Shown here: positions 4,649 to 5,356 of the stretch, piece by piece | Layout of the letters: each line of letters starts with the position of its first letter | Numbering within the stretch: the stretch's first letter is position 1 | Notes under the pieces: generated by a model | Told to the model about the DNA's origin: nothing | Database searches by the model: none | The model's input: only the letters and a program-made list of their open reading frames with translations | DNA from: Candidatus Avoscillospira stercoripullorum | GTDB taxonomy: Bacteria; Bacillota; Clostridia; Oscillospirales; Oscillospiraceae | Assembly: GCA_018712905.1 (NCBI GenBank) | Contig: DVGD01000104.1 | Location: forward strand, 1 to 5,356 | Reading direction: 5' to 3' | Length of the DNA stretch: 5,356 nt | Made by a program: the position numbers and the translations under genes

Positions 4649-5356
4649 TTACCCTTGCTCCATGAGATAGAGCCCCACCCGGTCACGCAGGATGGCCGCC
4701 GTCTCCTGGGCTGTTTTCTCCCCGGCGAAGAAATAGGCCGCCTCGTCGCCCATCATGGAAAGGAGCGCTTCGTCCGCCCCTGCCACCACGGTTGTCTCCT
4801 TCAGCAGCTGGCGAAACTTGTCCAGGGCATCCTCGTTTAAAACCTTGCTTCTTCCGTAAAAGTCCATGGTTTGTCCCTGGGCGCAGCGGTCAATCTCCGC
4901 TTCCAGATCTGCCGCCACCGCCGGGATGTCCCGGCAGGCGAGCGCCGCGTAGTGCTCCGTGCAGTAGGTGAGGAAGGCCTCGGTGCCTGCCGGGCAGTCG
5001 GTCTCATTGGAAATGCCGATCTCCGCCGAGATGTGGAGCAAATGCCCATAGCCCGTCTCCACCGGGAAGCCCACATAGGTCATGGGCGTCTCCTCCGTCC
5101 CCTCTGTCTGGGTCACGGCGTTGGCGACGTTGGAAATGACGGTGTGGGTGAGCAGCGCCTGCTCGTCCTGAGGCGGAATGGAGCCGTCCCCCGCCCAGGT
5201 CTTGCACCAGGTGAGATAGTCGTAAAACTCCTGATTTTCAAAGTCGCAGGTCTGGGTGCTCTCGTCCACAAACTTGCTCAGGTAGAACGGGCAGGTGAGC
5301 GCCAAGAGATTTTCCGCCGTCATCCACCGGGGCACCGCCGGGAGATCGCCGTGGGC
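4649..5356 (-). CDS. Probable extracellular solute-binding protein, C-terminal part (cut by window edge)
   Basis: The minus-strand frame is open from the right edge to a TAA at 4651-4649, giving the last 235 residues. The composition and tail resemble the C-terminal lobe of family 1 (sugar-type) ABC transporter substrate-binding lipoproteins of clostridia: a segment FENQEFYDYLTWCKTW, a glycine/aromatic stretch TYVGFPVETGYGHLL, and a helical end (AAYFFAGEKTAQETA, then a tail close to YLMEQ) typical of the ligand-lobe closure in this group. Such proteins sit outside the membrane and deliver substrate to a permease. Signal peptide and lipobox would be in the missing N-terminus and cannot be checked. 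A GTG at 5335 is in frame but has no ribosome binding site before it and the frame stays open upstream, so it is not taken as a start. No permease or ATPase gene is in the window; the ligand is unknown. Confidence 0.65.
   Translation of the reverse strand, partial: AHGDLPAVPRWMTAENLLALTCPFYLSKFVDESTQTCDFENQEFYDYLTWCKTWAGDGSIPPQDEQALLTHTVISNVANAVTQTEGTEETPMTYVGFPVETGYGHLLHISAEIGISNETDCPAGTEAFLTYCTEHYAALACRDIPAVAADLEAEIDRCAQGQTMDFYGRSKVLNEDALDKFRQLLKETTVVAGADEALLSMMGDEAAYFFAGEKTAQETAAILRDRVGLYLMEQG

Noticed and set aside
4573..4658. Inverted pair GCAAGGG (4573-4579) and CCCTTGC (4652-4658) bracketing repeat copy 2, which could be element termini
   Set aside because: Only 7 bp, the right arm lies inside the solute-binding protein coding sequence, and there is no target duplication beside it; likely chance.

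Overview
The window is GC-rich and strongly biased to G/C at third codon positions. It has Firmicutes-type Shine-Dalgarno sites (AAAGGAG, AAGGAGG). The protein styles (a TQNEEYWMN-type amidase, an EGGAYRG-type patatin, a C-terminal solute-binding lobe ending in a YLMEQ-like tail) fit a GC-rich gut clostridium of the Oscillospiraceae / Flavonifractor-Lawsonibacter-Oscillibacter kind. That placement is an inference from sequence style; no taxonomic marker gene is present.

Layout. 1-485 (minus) is the N-terminal part of a patatin-like phospholipase running off the left edge. 486-634 is a divergent promoter region. 635-2677 (plus) is complete recG, the replication-fork-remodelling helicase. Its stop codon directly abuts the stop codon of a convergent gene at 2678-3418 (minus), an Amidase_3-type cell-wall amidase with a C-terminal SH3b domain and no signal peptide. 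3419-3530 is a second divergent promoter region, in which the proposed -35 boxes of the two flanking genes overlap. 3531-4493 (plus) is a DEDDh 3'-5' exonuclease-fold protein with a C-terminal zinc-ribbon-like element and a basic tail, followed by a strong intrinsic terminator at 4499-4528. 4529-4648 holds two copies of a short repeat that share a 15-bp head but have completely different, individually self-complementary stems. 4649-5356 (minus) is the C-terminal part of a probable extracellular solute-binding protein running off the right edge.

The genes alternate in strand, so there is no long operon here; each gene appears to have its own promoter. Two of them (recG, exonuclease) concern nucleic acids, two (patatin, amidase) concern lipid or cell wall, and one concerns nutrient uptake. 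I see no phage, CRISPR, toxin-antitoxin, tRNA or rRNA gene. No stretch over 300 bases lacks a gene. The most noteworthy non-coding signal is the pair of variable-stem hairpin repeats at 4538-4647. The most noteworthy protein oddity is the amidase, whose N-terminus lacks the usual first zinc-binding histidine.
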